Origin: Knoellia sinensis KCTC 19936
GTDB taxonomy: Bacteria > Actinomycetota > Actinomycetes > Actinomycetales > Dermatophilaceae
Assembly: GCF_000768705.1 (NCBI RefSeq)
Contig: NZ_AVPJ01000022.1
Location: forward strand, 1 to 34,949
Direction: 5' to 3'
DNA length: 34,949 bases
The notes beneath the pieces were generated by a model that searched no databases, was not told the DNA's origin, and saw only the letters and a program-made list of their open reading frames with translations. Shown one piece after another: positions 1 through 7,248 of this stretch. Numbering within the stretch: position 1 is the first letter of the stretch; each line of letters starts with the position of its first letter. The position numbers and the translations under genes are program-made.

Positions 1-112
1 CCGAGGAATTCGGTGAGTTCGGGACGGGTGGGCCTACCAGTCGTGCAATTGCGTAGTTCTGCCTGTCCGTCGGCCGGCCCGGGAGGACACTCGGAGGGGA
101 CAGGAGGCGCCG

Positions 113-790
113 ATGAGCGCAGACGAGGAACCCCCCGAACCGCCAGCCACGCCACCGCGGCCGCGACCCGAGTTGGCGACGATGCTCGCGACCGAGCACT
201 GGAGCCTGCTCGGCACTCGTTCGATGACCTGGAACGAGGTCATGAGCCGGATCTCCATCCTCCTGACGGTGATGTCGGCGTTCCTGGTCGTTCTCGCGCT
301 CGTGGCCCAAGCGGTGGGCTTCGACCGATCGCTCCTCGGCTTGGCGATCGGGTTCGCGGCGGCATCTCTCGTGCTGGGTAGCCTCACAGCGATGCGGGTG
401 GCGATGGCCAGCGCGGAGGACCTGCAGCTCGTGCGCGCCATGAATCGGCTGCGCGCCGCCTATGTCGAACTGGCGCCGGAGATCGCGCCCTACCTCACCG
501 CGTCAACCCACGACGACGACGCGGGGATCATGTCGACCTTCACGCTGGGCGGCCGACGGTCCATGGTGGCGCTGGTCATGGGGGGCACGGGCTTCTTCGT
601 GGGCGTCATCAACACCTTGGTGGCTGGCGCTCTGGGTGGGCTGGTCGGCGTGCTGGCCCGCTTGTCGCCGTGGGCCATTGGCCTGTGCGGTGTCGCAGCA
701 GGAGTGTTCTGGTTCCTCCTGCAGGCCGCGCTGGTGAATCGCTTCTTCGGAGGGCCGCTGGAGGACGTGCGCTTCCCGTCGGCCGACTGA
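113..790 (+). CDS. Hypothetical four-helix membrane protein
   Basis: 225 aa; family not recognised. The first 20 residues are acidic and proline-rich. Four hydrophobic segments follow, at about residues 48-68, 74-96, 151-181 and 187-208. Between the second and third is a soluble stretch (about 100-148) with an aspartate cluster (HDDDAG). The third segment is glycine-rich. The ATG is supported by an AGGAGG-like ribosome binding site 6-8 bases upstream. It stands alone and is convergent with the next operon. No catalytic motif is visible, so I assign only an inner-membrane location. Reading frame quality and codon use match the neighbours. Confidence 0.75.
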   Translation: MSADEEPPEPPATPPRPRPELATMLATEHWSLLGTRSMTWNEVMSRISILLTVMSAFLVVLALVAQAVGFDRSLLGLAIGFAAASLVLGSLTAMRVAMASAEDLQLVRAMNRLRAAYVELAPEIAPYLTASTHDDDAGIMSTFTLGGRRSMVALVMGGTGFFVGVINTLVAGALGGLVGVLARLSPWAIGLCGVAAGVFWFLLQAALVNRFFGGPLEDVRFPSAD

Positions 791-808
791 CGACGACTGA
801 GCCTGTCG

Positions 809-856
809 GTCAGCGGCCAGCGGCCAGCGGTCAGCGGTCTGCGTCAGCGGTCAGCG
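809..856. repeat. Heptamer tandem repeat (GNCAGCG)
   Basis: About seven units of a 7-bp repeat, mostly GTCAGCG or GCCAGCG, fill the gap between the convergent genes ending at 790 and 857. One unit has lost a base. The array ends exactly at the stop codon of the dienelactone hydrolase gene. Confidence 0.8.
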
Positions 857-1678
857 TCAGAGGTCGGCGAGGAGGCGGGTGCGGAAGACGTCGAGGACCT
901 GGTCCAGTCCCTCGCGGGTCGGCTGCCCCGGCTCGTCGATGAGGTGCTCGGTGAGCGTGGAGTGGGGCGGTAGCACCCCGGCCGGATTGGCAGCCTCGTC
1001 CGCCAGTTCGATCGCGACGAAGCCGTCGCCGAGGACCTTCCTGAGGTGGGCGAAGCGTTCGGCCGGCACGAGCCGATCGCCCTTGAACCGGAGACCGAGC
1101 ACCGTGAGGCCGGCCGCGCACCGTGCGGCGACCACGGCCATGTCCTCCGGTGAGGTGTCGATCGCGGCCTTTTGTGCCGGCGTCACGCCGAGGGGCAGTG
1201 ACGGCTGCGCGAGAACCGGGGCGAGGACCCGCTCGTCCGTCGCCATGGCCAGGGCAAACCCACCTGTGAGGCACATGCCCACGGCGCCGACACCGGGGCC
1301 GCCGCAGCGCTGGTGCTCGGCGGCCGCGAGCTCACGCAGCCACGGCACCACGGGCGAGGTTTTCCCGGTGGCGAACAGTGTGAACTCTCTGCTCACGCAC
1401 ATGGCGACGCCCGCGCGTGCCATGGCCACGGCGGCACCGAGCAACCCGGCGGAGTCGGGATTCGGATCGTGACCCACCCGCCCGAACAGGACCGGGATCA
1501 CGACCGTGCAGCCGAGATCCCGGACCTGACGCGCGAAGTCCAGCACGCGCGGGGTGACCCCGGGGATCTCGGCGATGACGATGACCGCTGGCCCGCTGCC
1601 GGAGCGGAGGATCTCGTGGGTCACCCCCCGACGGGTGAAGGTCTCGCGAGCGAAGTCTGCGGCGGCGTCGTCGGTCAC
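857..1678 (-). CDS. Dienelactone hydrolase family protein
   Basis: 273 aa alpha/beta hydrolase of the dienelactone hydrolase type. These enzymes use a Cys-Asp-His triad to open lactones or esters. The nucleophile elbow is GMCLTGG with Cys136; Asp201 (FKGDRLVP) and His239 (PPHS) fit the other triad members by spacing. It is slightly longer than the usual 230-250 aa. It starts with GTG and overlaps the stop of the upstream dehydrogenase by 4 bases (GTGA), so it is the last gene of a translationally coupled three-gene operon. The substrate is unknown. A catabolic role is inferred only from its partners. Confidence 0.85.
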   Translation of the reverse strand: MTDDAAADFARETFTRRGVTHEILRSGSGPAVIVIAEIPGVTPRVLDFARQVRDLGCTVVIPVLFGRVGHDPNPDSAGLLGAAVAMARAGVAMCVSREFTLFATGKTSPVVPWLRELAAAEHQRCGGPGVGAVGMCLTGGFALAMATDERVLAPVLAQPSLPLGVTPAQKAAIDTSPEDMAVVAARCAAGLTVLGLRFKGDRLVPAERFAHLRKVLGDGFVAIELADEAANPAGVLPPHSTLTEHLIDEPGQPTREGLDQVLDVFRTRLLADL

Positions 1679-2550
1679 GAACGTGAACTTCCCACATTCT
1701 GTCGAGCCGCGTCGGCGTTGGTTCGGGAACGGACGCCCTTGGCGAGGAACTTCCGCTGCGCACGGCGTCCCTGCTGGACGAGCATCGGGGTGAGCAACAA
1801 CTGGACGCGGGGGAACACGTCACCGAAGCGCACCTGCAGACCGCGCCACCCCGGGAGGGCGGTGACCGGCCGCGGGCGATCGAGGACGCGCCCGACAGCG
1901 GTCACGACCTCCTCGGGCTGGAGCAACTTGCCCGAGAAGGAGAGGGCGGCCTCCGGATCGTCCAGCTTGTCGTGAAGCATCGGCGTCCAGATGCCATCGG
2001 GGCAGACACACGAGATGTCGATGCCCTCGACACCAGCCAGCCGAAGGTCGGCGAGCGTGCTCAGACTGAAGCCGATCGCGGCGTGCTTCGAGGCGGCATA
2101 CACCGCTTCACCCGGCACGGCCGTGAGGCCGGCGAGCGAGACGATGTTGATGATGTGACCGGTGCCGCCACCGACGCCGCGCATCGAATCGATCGCGGCG
2201 AGGGTCCCGTTGATGGCACCGAGGGCATTGACCTCGAGCATGAGACGGCGCTGCTCCTCCGTCTGTTCCCAGGCTGGACCGGTGAACAGGACACCGGCGT
2301 TGTTGACCCAGACGTCGATCTGTCCACTGCCGACCAGGGCCGCGTCACGAGCCTCGCGCACCTGGGCCTCGACACGCACGTCGACCACGCGCCAGCCTGC
2401 GGCGCCGATCTCGTCAGCACTGGCCTGGGCGGTGGCGGCGTCGACATCGGTGACGAGCACGGCATACCCGCGTTGCACGAGTAGGCGAGCGATCTCCTTG
2501 CCGAGCCCACGTCCGGCACCGGTGACGACCGCGGCTCCGCGACTGCTCAT
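1675..2550 (-). CDS. Short-chain dehydrogenase/reductase
   Basis: 291 aa classical SDR, an NAD(P)-dependent oxidoreductase. Visible motifs are the cofactor glycine motif TGAGRGLG (10-17), NNAG (83-86), the active-site serine in the VSLAG strand (Ser138) and YAASK (Tyr151, Lys155). The family is usually about 250 aa; the extra C-terminal ~40 residues are basic (RRAQRKFLAKG) and may touch a membrane or a partner. The ATG at 2550 overlaps the stop of the upstream hydrolase as ATGA, and the 3' end overlaps the next gene as GTGA. It is the middle gene of the operon. The substrate is not predictable; Asp36 after the second strand hints at NAD preference (inference). Confidence 0.9.
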   Translation of the reverse strand: MSSRGAAVVTGAGRGLGKEIARLLVQRGYAVLVTDVDAATAQASADEIGAAGWRVVDVRVEAQVREARDAALVGSGQIDVWVNNAGVLFTGPAWEQTEEQRRLMLEVNALGAINGTLAAIDSMRGVGGGTGHIINIVSLAGLTAVPGEAVYAASKHAAIGFSLSTLADLRLAGVEGIDISCVCPDGIWTPMLHDKLDDPEAALSFSGKLLQPEEVVTAVGRVLDRPRPVTALPGWRGLQVRFGDVFPRVQLLLTPMLVQQGRRAQRKFLAKGVRSRTNADAARQNVGSSRS

Positions 2551-3686
2551 CGCTGACCCGGGGTGATCGTGCCGTAGGAGATGCCGCCGTGCACGAAGGT
2601 CGGGACGACTGGCCAGAAGCGCTTCCACGGGGCGAGCTCGGTCGAGGGGAGGATCTGGAGCCAGCGGGGGTCGCGCTTGCTCGGGTCCGCCATGACCTTC
2701 TCCTTGATCATGGAGTCGTACTGGTCGAGCGAGTCCTCGAGGGTGTTGGCGTTCGGGCAGATCTCCCGTCCGAAGGCCTCGTGGTACTTGCGCACGCCGG
2801 GGATCTTGGACAGTTCGGGCTGCCAATTGTCGAGCGAGATGCCGTTCTCGGAAGACACCCAGACGCCGTCGGGGGTGTTGATGCACAGGGAGTGGTTGCC
2901 GTCGGTGTGGCCCGGGGTCCAGAGGAGCGTGATGCCGGGGCCGAGCTCGATGTCGCCGTCGAAGGTCACGAACTTCTCGGGGTCGACGCCGCCGAGGCCC
3001 CCGTCGACGTACCACGCCCACTGCATGGGGTGGAGCGACTGCAGGGTGGCCAGTTCGCGGCTGTGGACGAGCATCATGGCGTTGCCGAAGAGCGGCGTCC
3101 GTGTGGTGCTCTCGCCGGGGATGACCTCGGTGGAGCCGAGGATCATCCGCGGGTCCTGGACGTGGAGGTGGTCGAAGGTGCAGAAGTCGATGTCCTCGGG
3201 CGTCAGCCCCAACTTCGTCAGGACCTCGCCGGGCTCGTTGTAGTACTTCAGCGCGAGCTTCTCGAGGTGCTTGCCGCCCGGGATCTTGTCCATGATGCCC
3301 TGGAGGTTCTCGTAGAACGGCGCTTCCGCCGATCCCGCAGGAACGGTCGGCTCGAAGACGAGCGTGCGTGCCTGCCCATTCCAGTCGTCGTACTGGACGA
3401 CGATCATCCGGTTGATCATGGAGATGAGCGGGAACGTCGGCACCGAGACGGCGTCGTGGAACGCGTACTTCACGGGGTAGGGCGCGGCCGCGATGTCGAT
3501 GGACTTCACCGCGCGCACCTGTCCCTGCGTGACGAACCGCTTCTTGTATGCCGCGGCGGAGTCTCGGACCGCGTCCAGTCGGGCGCCGCGGGGCCACACG
3601 TCGTGCACCCCCTCGAACTCGGGAATGGTGCGGGCACCGATGGACTCGAGGTCGGTGCGCGTGGGGGCGACGGTGGCGTCAGTCAT
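2547..3686 (-). CDS. Metallo-beta-lactamase fold hydrolase (divergent)
   Basis: 379 aa, first gene of the operon. The metal site is recognisable but altered. HLH is present (His173, His175), but the next aspartate is shifted one place (Asp178, HxHxxD rather than HxHxDH). A second histidine motif is TPGHTDGNH (His260). The N-terminal ~160 residues lack a familiar domain. This is the divergent MBL type often found next to AraC regulators and SDRs in actinobacteria (family recollection). The ribosome binding site AGGAGA lies about 9 bases before the ATG. The AraC regulator gene is directly upstream on the same strand, with 185 bases between holding an operator-like repeat. Reaction and substrate are unknown. 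Confidence 0.82.
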   Translation of the reverse strand: MTDATVAPTRTDLESIGARTIPEFEGVHDVWPRGARLDAVRDSAAAYKKRFVTQGQVRAVKSIDIAAAPYPVKYAFHDAVSVPTFPLISMINRMIVVQYDDWNGQARTLVFEPTVPAGSAEAPFYENLQGIMDKIPGGKHLEKLALKYYNEPGEVLTKLGLTPEDIDFCTFDHLHVQDPRMILGSTEVIPGESTTRTPLFGNAMMLVHSRELATLQSLHPMQWAWYVDGGLGGVDPEKFVTFDGDIELGPGITLLWTPGHTDGNHSLCINTPDGVWVSSENGISLDNWQPELSKIPGVRKYHEAFGREICPNANTLEDSLDQYDSMIKEKVMADPSKRDPRWLQILPSTELAPWKRFWPVVPTFVHGGISYGTITPGQR

Positions 3687-3807
3687 CCTTGACTCTCCTG
3701 GTCGATGTTACTGGTGGTCACTACTGCCCAGTATCGGCCACGCTCGACCTCAGAACTTGACTCAGCACGACAACCTCGCTCGTGGTGTCTGCGGATTCAG
3801 CGGCCAG

Positions 3808-3833
3808 AACATCCTGTGATGTCTCAGGACATC
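3808..3833. promoter_or_regulatory. Operator-like three-half-site repeat
   Basis: Three alternating half-sites lie in the gap before the hydrolase operon: ACATC at 3809-3813, GATGT at 3818-3822 and ACATC at 3829-3833. The inner pair extends to a perfect GATGTC-TCAG-GACATC palindrome. The two ACATC copies are 20 bp apart, two helical turns, a geometry common for AraC family binding sites. A further GATGT occurs at 3703-3707, near the hydrolase start. That the site binds the adjacent AraC protein is inference. Confidence 0.55.
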
Positions 3834-3871
3834 GCGGACACTCTCGGCTCACTTATCGCAGACGCAAGGAG

Positions 3872-4888
3872 TCAGGCTCGGGCGTCGCGGCGGACCGCGC
3901 GGGGGCTCCGGCCCTCCCACCGGCGGACAGCGCGAGTCAGGGTCGACTGCTCACCAAACCCCAGAAGGGACGAGATCTGGGTCATCGGCAGGTCGGTGGT
4001 CGTGAGGTAGCGGTGTGCAGCTTCCCGGCGCACGGAGTCGACGACGGCATCAAACGTCGTGCCCTCCTTGGCGAGGTGCCGCTGCAACGTGCGCGGGTGG
4101 GTCTGGAGGAGGCGCGCGATGGTGCTGAGCGACGCCGGTGCACTACCCAGCAGGTCGGCGACAGCGAGTCGCACCTGCGTCCCGACCGTCGTCCGTGGGT
4201 CGACGTGACGGCTTGTGAGGTGGGCGACCGCGCGCGTGTGGATGGCGGCGTTGGCTCCCTCGAAGGTTTCGTCGAGGACCGCGCTCATGGCACGCATCGC
4301 CGCGACATCCGTCCCGAACCGCACGTCCTCGACTCCGAAATGCTCGACATATCGCCCGACCGGCGAGAGCGGCGCGTGCGACACGTCGACCGACCGCAGG
4401 CCATATCTCTCGCCGAGGATCGACACCGCGATGCGGTGCATGAGGCCGAGCCCCAGCTCGATGCCCTGGGGTGAGTAGGTCGACTCCCGCAGGTCCTTCC
4501 GGTACGTCAGCGCGAGTACCCCCGGCACGCCACGGGGATCTGGCTCGAGCCCAACGCTCAGGGCGGGGGAGTGGATGAACATGAACCGCGACGCGCAGGC
4601 GAGGGCCTCCCAGACCGTCGACGAGGCCTCGATCGCCACCGCGAGGGGTCCGAGGATCGTGATGTCCTGCCAGCTGGCGAGGCGCAGGCCGAGGTCGGGA
4701 CAGCCCAGCTCGAGCGCCGCGGCATCGAGCATGAGGTCGTGCTCGGTGATGGGGACCAGGGCGTCGTCGGACTCGAGCGCGGCCGGTTCGATCCCGAAGC
4801 GGCGGCACAACTCGTCAGGTTCGCCACCCAACTCACGCACGAGTGGCGCGAAGCCGCGCAGGCTCGCGGCGCGAATCATCGGACCCAT
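3872..4888 (-). CDS. AraC family regulator (Arabinose_bd type N-domain)
   Basis: 338 aa. The N-terminal ~200 residues match the ligand-sensing domain found in OruR/ArgR-like AraC proteins. The C-terminal ~100 residues hold the double helix-turn-helix (LSTIARLLQTHPRTLQRHL and LPMTQISSLLGFGEQSTLTRAVRRW). It is probably a ligand-responsive activator. It lies upstream of the hydrolase/SDR/DLH operon on the same strand and is the likely controller of it. Its own start is 9 bases past the stop of the glycosylase gene. A TAGCGT box 6 bases before the ATG, overlapping that stop codon, suggests a separate leaderless transcript. A start at the second Met (MIRAAS) is possible. Confidence 0.88.
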   Translation of the reverse strand: MGPMIRAASLRGFAPLVRELGGEPDELCRRFGIEPAALESDDALVPITEHDLMLDAAALELGCPDLGLRLASWQDITILGPLAVAIEASSTVWEALACASRFMFIHSPALSVGLEPDPRGVPGVLALTYRKDLRESTYSPQGIELGLGLMHRIAVSILGERYGLRSVDVSHAPLSPVGRYVEHFGVEDVRFGTDVAAMRAMSAVLDETFEGANAAIHTRAVAHLTSRHVDPRTTVGTQVRLAVADLLGSAPASLSTIARLLQTHPRTLQRHLAKEGTTFDAVVDSVRREAAHRYLTTTDLPMTQISSLLGFGEQSTLTRAVRRWEGRSPRAVRRDARA

Positions 4889-4894
4889 GACTGA

Positions 4895-4900
4895 ACGCTA
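4895..4900 (-). promoter_or_regulatory. -10 box overlapping a stop codon, upstream of the AraC gene
   Basis: TAGCGT on the minus strand, 6 bases before the ATG at 4888. Its TAG is the stop codon of the glycosylase gene. The spacing fits a transcript beginning at the ATG. Confidence 0.45.
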
Positions 4901-5503
4901 CGGCGAGTGCGGCCAGACGCCGGACGTGCCGCGGCGGTGCGAGTCGAGCAGGTGGGTGTCGACGATGCCGATCGCCTCCATGAGGGCGAACATCGTCGTC
5001 GGCCCGACGAACGTGAACCCCTTGCGCTTGAGGCCCTTAGACAGGGCCAGCGACTCCGCAGACGTGGTCGGCACCTCGGCAGGCGTCCGCGGTCGAGGCG
5101 TCGACGTCGGTTGGAACGACCACACGTATGCCGCGAGGTCGCCCTCCGCGTCGTCGCGCAGTCCCAGCGTGGCGCGGGCGTTCTGAATGGTGGCGAGGAC
5201 CTTGGCCCGATTGCGGACGATGCCGACGTCGGCCATGAGCCGCTCGATGTCATCGTCGCCGAACTGCGCGACCGTGTCGGGCGCGAAGTCCGCGAACGCC
5301 TCACGAAAGGCGGGTCGCTTGCGGAGGATCGTCGCCCACGAGAGACCGGACTGGAACGCCTCGAGTGAGAGCCGCTCGAACACCCCTCGCTCGTCGCGCA
5401 CGGGCATGCCCCACTCGGTGTCGTAGTAGTCCCGCAGCATCGGGTCGACAGACGCCCACGCGGGACGCGCCAGGCCGTCGTCCCCGACCACGACCTCGCT
5501 CAT
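4898..5503 (-). CDS. tag: DNA-3-methyladenine glycosylase I
   Basis: 201 aa. It excises 3-methyladenine from alkylated DNA in base excision repair. Family hallmarks are the DTEWG motif near the N-terminus, LEAFQSGLSW containing the catalytic Glu, LRKRPAFREAFADF, and ALSKGLKRKGFTFVGPTT. The zinc ligands known from E. coli Tag (two Cys, two His) are mostly replaced: the N-terminal Cys by Pro, the first His by Tyr, the last Cys by Ser; only the His of DTHLL remains. This is therefore a zinc-less variant. The ATG at 5503 is chosen because the homology begins there. It follows a small membrane protein gene by 13 bases and is probably in the same operon. Confidence 0.9.
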   Translation of the reverse strand: MSEVVVGDDGLARPAWASVDPMLRDYYDTEWGMPVRDERGVFERLSLEAFQSGLSWATILRKRPAFREAFADFAPDTVAQFGDDDIERLMADVGIVRNRAKVLATIQNARATLGLRDDAEGDLAAYVWSFQPTSTPRPRTPAEVPTTSAESLALSKGLKRKGFTFVGPTTMFALMEAIGIVDTHLLDSHRRGTSGVWPHSP

Positions 5504-5516
5504 GACGAGGCCTCGC

Positions 5517-6002
5517 TCACGCGACGTCCCCGCGAGCCGCCACGACCGCCTCGACGAACTCGTGCGGGTCCTCGACCGAGACGCCGAGGCGCCCCGAACG
5601 GTGCACGACGGTCGCCATCGGGCCGCCGACCCGGTAGGCCCACTTGCCACGGCCCTCCCAGCGCATGCCCCAGCCGTAGCCGACGCCGTTGACGTGATCG
5701 CCGGCGCCGACGTCCGTGACGTCGCTCATCGCGACGGTGCGAGAGCTCAGGGTGTAGTGGACGTGGATCGCGGAGTCCGTGACGGTCACGGTGACCGCGG
5801 CTCGGGCGATGAGCCAGCCCAGGCCCATCAGGCTCAGGAGAACCAGAGCCCCGAGCCCGATGCTCCAGCCACCCATGCTCGCGATCACGAGGCCGGTGAC
5901 CACACCGATCGCCGCGACCACCGCGCCGGTGACGACGAGCGGAGCGCTGGGCGTGACCACGGATCGATAGCGCGGAGCACCGAGGGCCGTCGGTTCGGAC
6001 AT
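5517..6002 (-). CDS. Small membrane protein, PH-like domain possible
   Basis: 161 aa. Two hydrophobic segments (about residues 20-41 and 46-68) are followed by a beta-rich soluble region (VTVTVTDSAIHVHYTL, GVGYGWGMRWEGRGKWAYRV, then ATVVHRSGRLGVSVEDPHEFVEAV). This layout resembles small bacterial PH-like or DUF3093-like membrane proteins; the assignment is tentative. It starts 1 base after the phosphoesterase stop and precedes the glycosylase by 13 bases, so all three are likely co-transcribed. Function unknown. Confidence 0.75.
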   Translation of the reverse strand: MSEPTALGAPRYRSVVTPSAPLVVTGAVVAAIGVVTGLVIASMGGWSIGLGALVLLSLMGLGWLIARAAVTVTVTDSAIHVHYTLSSRTVAMSDVTDVGAGDHVNGVGYGWGMRWEGRGKWAYRVGGPMATVVHRSGRLGVSVEDPHEFVEAVVAARGDVA

Positions 6003-6003
6003 C

Positions 6004-7140
6004 TCAACCCTTCTTCAGAGTGATGAGCGGGATCTCCGGCGACGCGGCGACGCGCACGGGCGGGCCCCAGGTGCCGGCCCCACGACTCGTGATCACCGGA
6101 ACTCCGTCGACCACCGCATGGCCTTCGAGCATGGGTTGTTGCAGCGGCACGAACAGGTCGAAGGGCCAGACCTGGCCGCCGTGGGTGTGACCGGAAAGCT
6201 GGAGGTCGACGCCCCGGTCACGCGACTCGGACGCCATCCGTGGCTGGTGGGCGACATAGAGCGTGAACGTCTCATCAGTGCCCGCGAGTGCCCGATCCGC
6301 GTCCGGCGCGAACTCACCCTCACCCTCCATGTCGTGGACTCCGGCGACGGCGATGGCGGCGTCACGCACGGTGACGACCTCGGACTCGTTGGCGAGGACG
6401 GTGATGCCGAGCCGCTTCCACTCGGCCACCCACTCAGCCGTGGTCCCGGTGTACATCTCGTGGTTGCCGGTGACCGCGAAGACCCCGAGCGGTGCACGGA
6501 GGCCGGCCAGGGGCGCGATGTCGGCACGATGGCGCTCGAACGGCGCATCCACGACGTCGCCGGACAGCACGATGAGGTCGGGCTCGGCCGCGTTGACGTC
6601 CTCGACGACCTTCCGGGCGAAGTCGGCGCCATGGACCACGCCGGCGTGGAGGTCGGTGACGAGGGCAACGGTCGTGCCGTCGAACTCCTCGGGCAGCTCC
6701 GCGGACGTGTGCGTCGTCCGGGTGATCGTCGGGTTTGTTGCCGCCACGACGCCGTATGCCGTCACGCCCAGTGCCGCCACCACCACCAGGCCCGCTGTCG
6801 CCCGGTTCCACCCACGCACGCGCCCGGACCTGACCTCCCGCGGCGTCGCCAGCCAGAGCACGAGGGCGCCCAGCTGAGCCACGGCGAGGCCGAGGAGGAG
6901 GTAGAGCGCGACCACGAGCCAGGTCAGTGCCGCTGCGGCCACCGGCCGGGTGTCGTCGGCAGTGCCCCACCGGAGTCCGCCTGAAAGGGCGACCACCGAG
7001 AGGGCCGTGAGGGCGACGAGAAGGGCGCTCACGGCATACCTCCACCGCGTCCGCCAACCGGGCGCGACGACAAGGCGACGGTGCAGATAGAAGGTGAGGA
7101 GCCCGACGACGGTCAGGGCAACAAGGGCGAAGAGCGGCAC
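6004..7140 (-). CDS. Membrane metallophosphoesterase (YkuE/YaeI-like)
   Basis: 378 aa. Four N-terminal transmembrane helices (about 1-20, 36-54, 67-98, 115-134) carry a calcineurin-like phosphoesterase domain. Metal-binding motifs appear in order: DLHAG (163-167), SGDVVDA (193-199), GNHE (225-228), AHQP (His298) and GHTHGGQ (317-323). Homologues of this layout act on phosphodiesters, lipid phosphates among them, at the outer face of the membrane. The substrate here is unknown. Translation begins at GTG (7140). It is the first gene of the run ending at 4898 and is divergent from the monooxygenase gene, with 108 bases between. Confidence 0.88.
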   Translation of the reverse strand: MPLFALVALTVVGLLTFYLHRRLVVAPGWRTRWRYAVSALLVALTALSVVALSGGLRWGTADDTRPVAAAALTWLVVALYLLLGLAVAQLGALVLWLATPREVRSGRVRGWNRATAGLVVVAALGVTAYGVVAATNPTITRTTHTSAELPEEFDGTTVALVTDLHAGVVHGADFARKVVEDVNAAEPDLIVLSGDVVDAPFERHRADIAPLAGLRAPLGVFAVTGNHEMYTGTTAEWVAEWKRLGITVLANESEVVTVRDAAIAVAGVHDMEGEGEFAPDADRALAGTDETFTLYVAHQPRMASESRDRGVDLQLSGHTHGGQVWPFDLFVPLQQPMLEGHAVVDGVPVITSRGAGTWGPPVRVAASPEIPLITLKKG

Positions 7141-7248
7141 GCAGAAATCCCAAGGGGTCGTGATGGAGCACTCATGCTCGCACGATGCGGCGACACGGCT
7201 TCGCGTGGTCTCATGGGGGCAAGCGTTCTGCCTACTTCGGAGTATTCA

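Noticed and set aside
2589-3692. Plus-strand open frame opposite the metallo-beta-lactamase gene
   Set aside because: Shadow frame rich in Val, Asp, Arg and Gly with no motif; the minus-strand gene has conserved motifs and operon overlaps.
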